Positions 63,101 to 64,000 of a DNA stretch of 64,000 nt are shown in pieces. Numbering within the stretch: position 1 is the first letter of the stretch; each line of letters opens with the position of its first letter. A model generated the notes under the pieces. That model did no database searches, was not told the origin of the DNA, and was given only the letters and a program-made list of their open reading frames with translations. The translations under genes and the position numbers were made by a program. This stretch comes from JACPYM01 sp963699175 (GTDB taxonomy: Bacteria > Acidobacteriota > Blastocatellia > RBC074), in NCBI GenBank assembly GCA_963699175.1, contig OY969418.1, forward strand, positions 6,510,001 through 6,574,000, read 5' to 3'.

Positions 63101-64000
63101 CGCGGGTTCTTCGATGGCGCGGCGCAGTTCGTCCGGCTCCATTGGGTTGACGATAAATTGATGGGTCGAGAGCAGTTCGGCCAAGTCAGGCGATTCAGCG
63201 GCACGGGCCAGGAAATCGGCGCGCATCGTCGGCACGATCACCGTCCGCCCGCCCTCAATCGTCCCAGCGTAACGCAGGTTTTTGATGAACTGCGCACGCT
63301 CGGCGGCATCTTGGCAGAGCGTGAAGACTTCCTCGAACTGATCTACGAGGATGAAGAGTTGTGTGTCTGGCGCTTGGGTTCTCAGCAGCAAGCGCGCAAA
63401 GAGATGTAGCGCCGTCTCAGTAGTTTTGAAATCGTGGATGAGTTGTGTGGCGGTACTGACTTGCGCTTGCGCCCCTTGCAGCGCGGCCAAATTGAGCGCG
63501 AGTTCTTCAATCGGATGCGCGCCCGGTTTGAAGACGACGTATTGCCAACTCTGGCTGCCGGGCAATTTGCCTGCGCGCAGTTGCGGCAGCAGCCCGGCGC
63601 GCACAAGCGACGATTTGCCGCTGCCCGATGGCCCCAGCACGCACAGGAAGCGCGTCGGGCGCAACGCTTCGACCAGATGTTGCGTCATCGCCTCGCGTCC
63701 GAAGAAGAAGCGCGCGTGCTCTTCGTCAAAGACTTCCAAACCACGATAGGGACACTCGACATTGGCTGGCGTAGAACCGCCTTCCGCTCGTCCCGGCGCA
63801 ATGCCGCGAATGCCTGCGACCAAACGGCGGAAGGCTTCGGCATTATCCAAGCCTTGCCGAAAATCCACCCAAGTCAGTCGCGAAAGAAAAGCGGGCAACT
63901 TGCTGCGGTCGGGCATCACTGCGCCGGGCAAGAGCACAGGAATGACGCGGAATTTACGCGTTCGATCAGCGATACGTTGATCGAGCGCGGCGCGCATCTC
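60152..64000 (-). CDS. TIR-nSTAND-TM-WD40 protein, 5' end beyond the window
   Basis: Very large STAND-type NTPase, truncated at the right edge of the window (N-terminus missing). The first 70 visible residues, FRVIPVLLPGA...LPAFLSRLTWVDFR, are the end of a TIR domain. The nSTAND1 NTPase follows: GREAM, P-loop GPSGSGKSS at 122-130, Walker B LFILVDQFEEVF near 228. A membrane helix lies near 570-588. The C-terminal half has 14 clear WD40 repeats (GHxxxV..FSPDG..ASxDxTARVWD) plus a degenerate last one, ending with the family Cys-rich CTVCGSIKDIRAL tail. Such TIR-STAND proteins are linked to signalling or phage defence; here the role is inferred. Confidence 0.9.
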   Translation of the reverse strand, partial: EMRAALDQRIADRTRKFRVIPVLLPGAVMPDRSKLPAFLSRLTWVDFRQGLDNAEAFRRLVAGIRGIAPGRAEGGSTPANVECPYRGLEVFDEEHARFFFGREAMTQHLVEALRPTRFLCVLGPSGSGKSSLVRAGLLPQLRAGKLPGSQSWQYVVFKPGAHPIEELALNLAALQGAQAQVSTATQLIHDFKTTETALHLFARLLLRTQAPDTQLFILVDQFEEVFTLCQDAAERAQFIKNLRYAGTIEGGRTVIVPTMRADFLARAAESPDLAELLSTHQFIVNPMEPDELRRAIEEPARLAGLRFELSLVERILNDVGREPGALPLLEHALRELFEKRSRENMLTMQSYERSGGVQGALAQKAEAIFARFTPEQQTILRRVMLRLTQPGEGTADTRRRAAKNELWAKPEEQDAVEKVIAALASKEARLITTSRDAGGEVQLDVAHETLIRGWPRLNQWITGDREGLRLHHRLAEDAKEWDKHNKDKSYLYQGARLIQVDEWRQTNKGEMNKLELAFLNASFTAAETQKNARRRQRYLLTSIPILILILCLVLVFGKRQQADYHSRELAAMAKSQLPVDPELGLLLAMEAVDTHNTDIAEEALRSSLLESHLRVTLRGHSGTIIRAVFSPDNKLILTASEDGTARVWDARSGRSQVELRGHIGKVQNAAFSLDGTMIITAGEDKTAQVWETSSGKNLAVLRGHNKALTGASFSPNGRLVVTASQDGTAQVWDVSASTSKVVLRGHGDTINSQSSTAVRTPTFSADGSKIITAGQDGTARIWDAQSGRALAILKHQNYVNTAVFSSNGAFAVTASNDKTACIWETSTGHQLVQLKGHKDEVRGAIFSNDDKAVVTISEDGTARVWDASTGETLHILQGHSEPINKVAISYDNKLIATASLDGSARVWDASTGRTLLVLRGHTKGILSVAFSTDGKRLVTSSEDETARIWEVATWQQQFALSGSSGAFSADGSLVVTATQDNSAEIWDAKTGKRLAILRGHTGKVQSVAFSLDGKKIVTASEDKTTQIWDANTGRSIRMLPVHESLILKATFNPTGEKIITASDDGTVCMWDVSTGHTIGSPMEGHIGQVYDAAFSPDGKKIVTASEDATARIWDAGNGRLQAELRGHTGPVFKASFSPNGRWVVTASQDNTARVWDANAGHPLGVLQGHAGRVRSAAFSPDGAWVITASDDKMVRLWATPLQYGTAGDWNLNSVGGLLEQLAPVVNAEFSPDGKSFLTVSSEVNIGIYACTVCGSIKDIRALADTRVTRPLAADERRQFLRK

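Overview
The window looks like a chromosomal segment of an Acidobacteriota bacterium, most likely of the Blastocatellia/Solibacter type. This is inferred from gene content, not from a marker gene. The pointers are an Oar-like TonB receptor with an N-terminal carboxypeptidase-regulatory domain, a DUF1501/DUF1800 pair, a giant secreted protein that opens with a TIGR03437-type domain (GQINYLIPP motif) followed by beta-propeller repeats, a TIR/nSTAND/WD40 protein, and a cupredoxin lipoprotein next to a cytochrome oxidase subunit III. The DNA is GC-rich. No rRNA, tRNA or CRISPR array was seen.

Layout. 1-7546 (+): surface polysaccharide genes (TylF-type methyltransferase, two GT4 glycosyltransferases, Gmd, a CDP-paratose-epimerase-like enzyme, a WecA-like initiating transferase). 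7650-8000: decayed IS1-like transposase. 8024-11398 (-): ComM and an MltD-like lytic transglycosylase. 11709-13987 (+): TPM protein, nucleotidyltransferase-like protein, LemA. 14083-23548 (-): seven tightly spaced genes, from a D-threonine-aldolase-like enzyme through M28 peptidase, ceramidase-like enzyme, PIG-L deacetylase, Gfo/Idh oxidoreductase and polysaccharide-deacetylase-like protein to a GMC oxidoreductase, probably one catabolic operon. 23610-25143 (-): DUF5615/DUF433 toxin-antitoxin-like pair and a TauE/SafE permease. 25275-28682 (+): acyl-CoA synthetase and a polyprenyl glycosylphosphotransferase. 29223-34721 (+): TonB receptor, cupredoxin lipoprotein, COX III, DUF420. 34730-39814 (-): VTT-domain protein, esterase, SDR, PlsC, four-helix-bundle protein, GlgC. 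40041-45225 (+): PsuG, DinB, ABC permease/TPR/ATPase operon, MNT/HEPN pair. 45263-49090 (-): DUF1501 and DUF1800. 49361-54536 (-): three membrane-fusion proteins plus a MacB-type permease without an ATPase. 54883-59064 (+): the TIGR03437/propeller protein. 59204-64000 (-): a PKD-like protein and the 5'-truncated TIR-nSTAND-WD40 protein.

The most unusual feature is the density of intergenic inverted repeats. One class (2037, 13311, 15762, 28754, 32537, 36396, 41627, 51898) has two arms of about 20-28 bp that pair with each other, and each arm is itself near-palindromic. Arm sequences differ between copies, but three members share core sequence and two others share a different core. A second class has arms made of tandem 7-mers (9624, 26923, 38068, 39967). 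One of these encloses a four-helix-bundle protein gene, as if it were a small mobile element, and another supplies the N-terminal codons of PsuG. Other points worth a look are a one-base deletion in the HEPN gene, the ATPase-less efflux operon and the TIR-STAND-WD40 protein.
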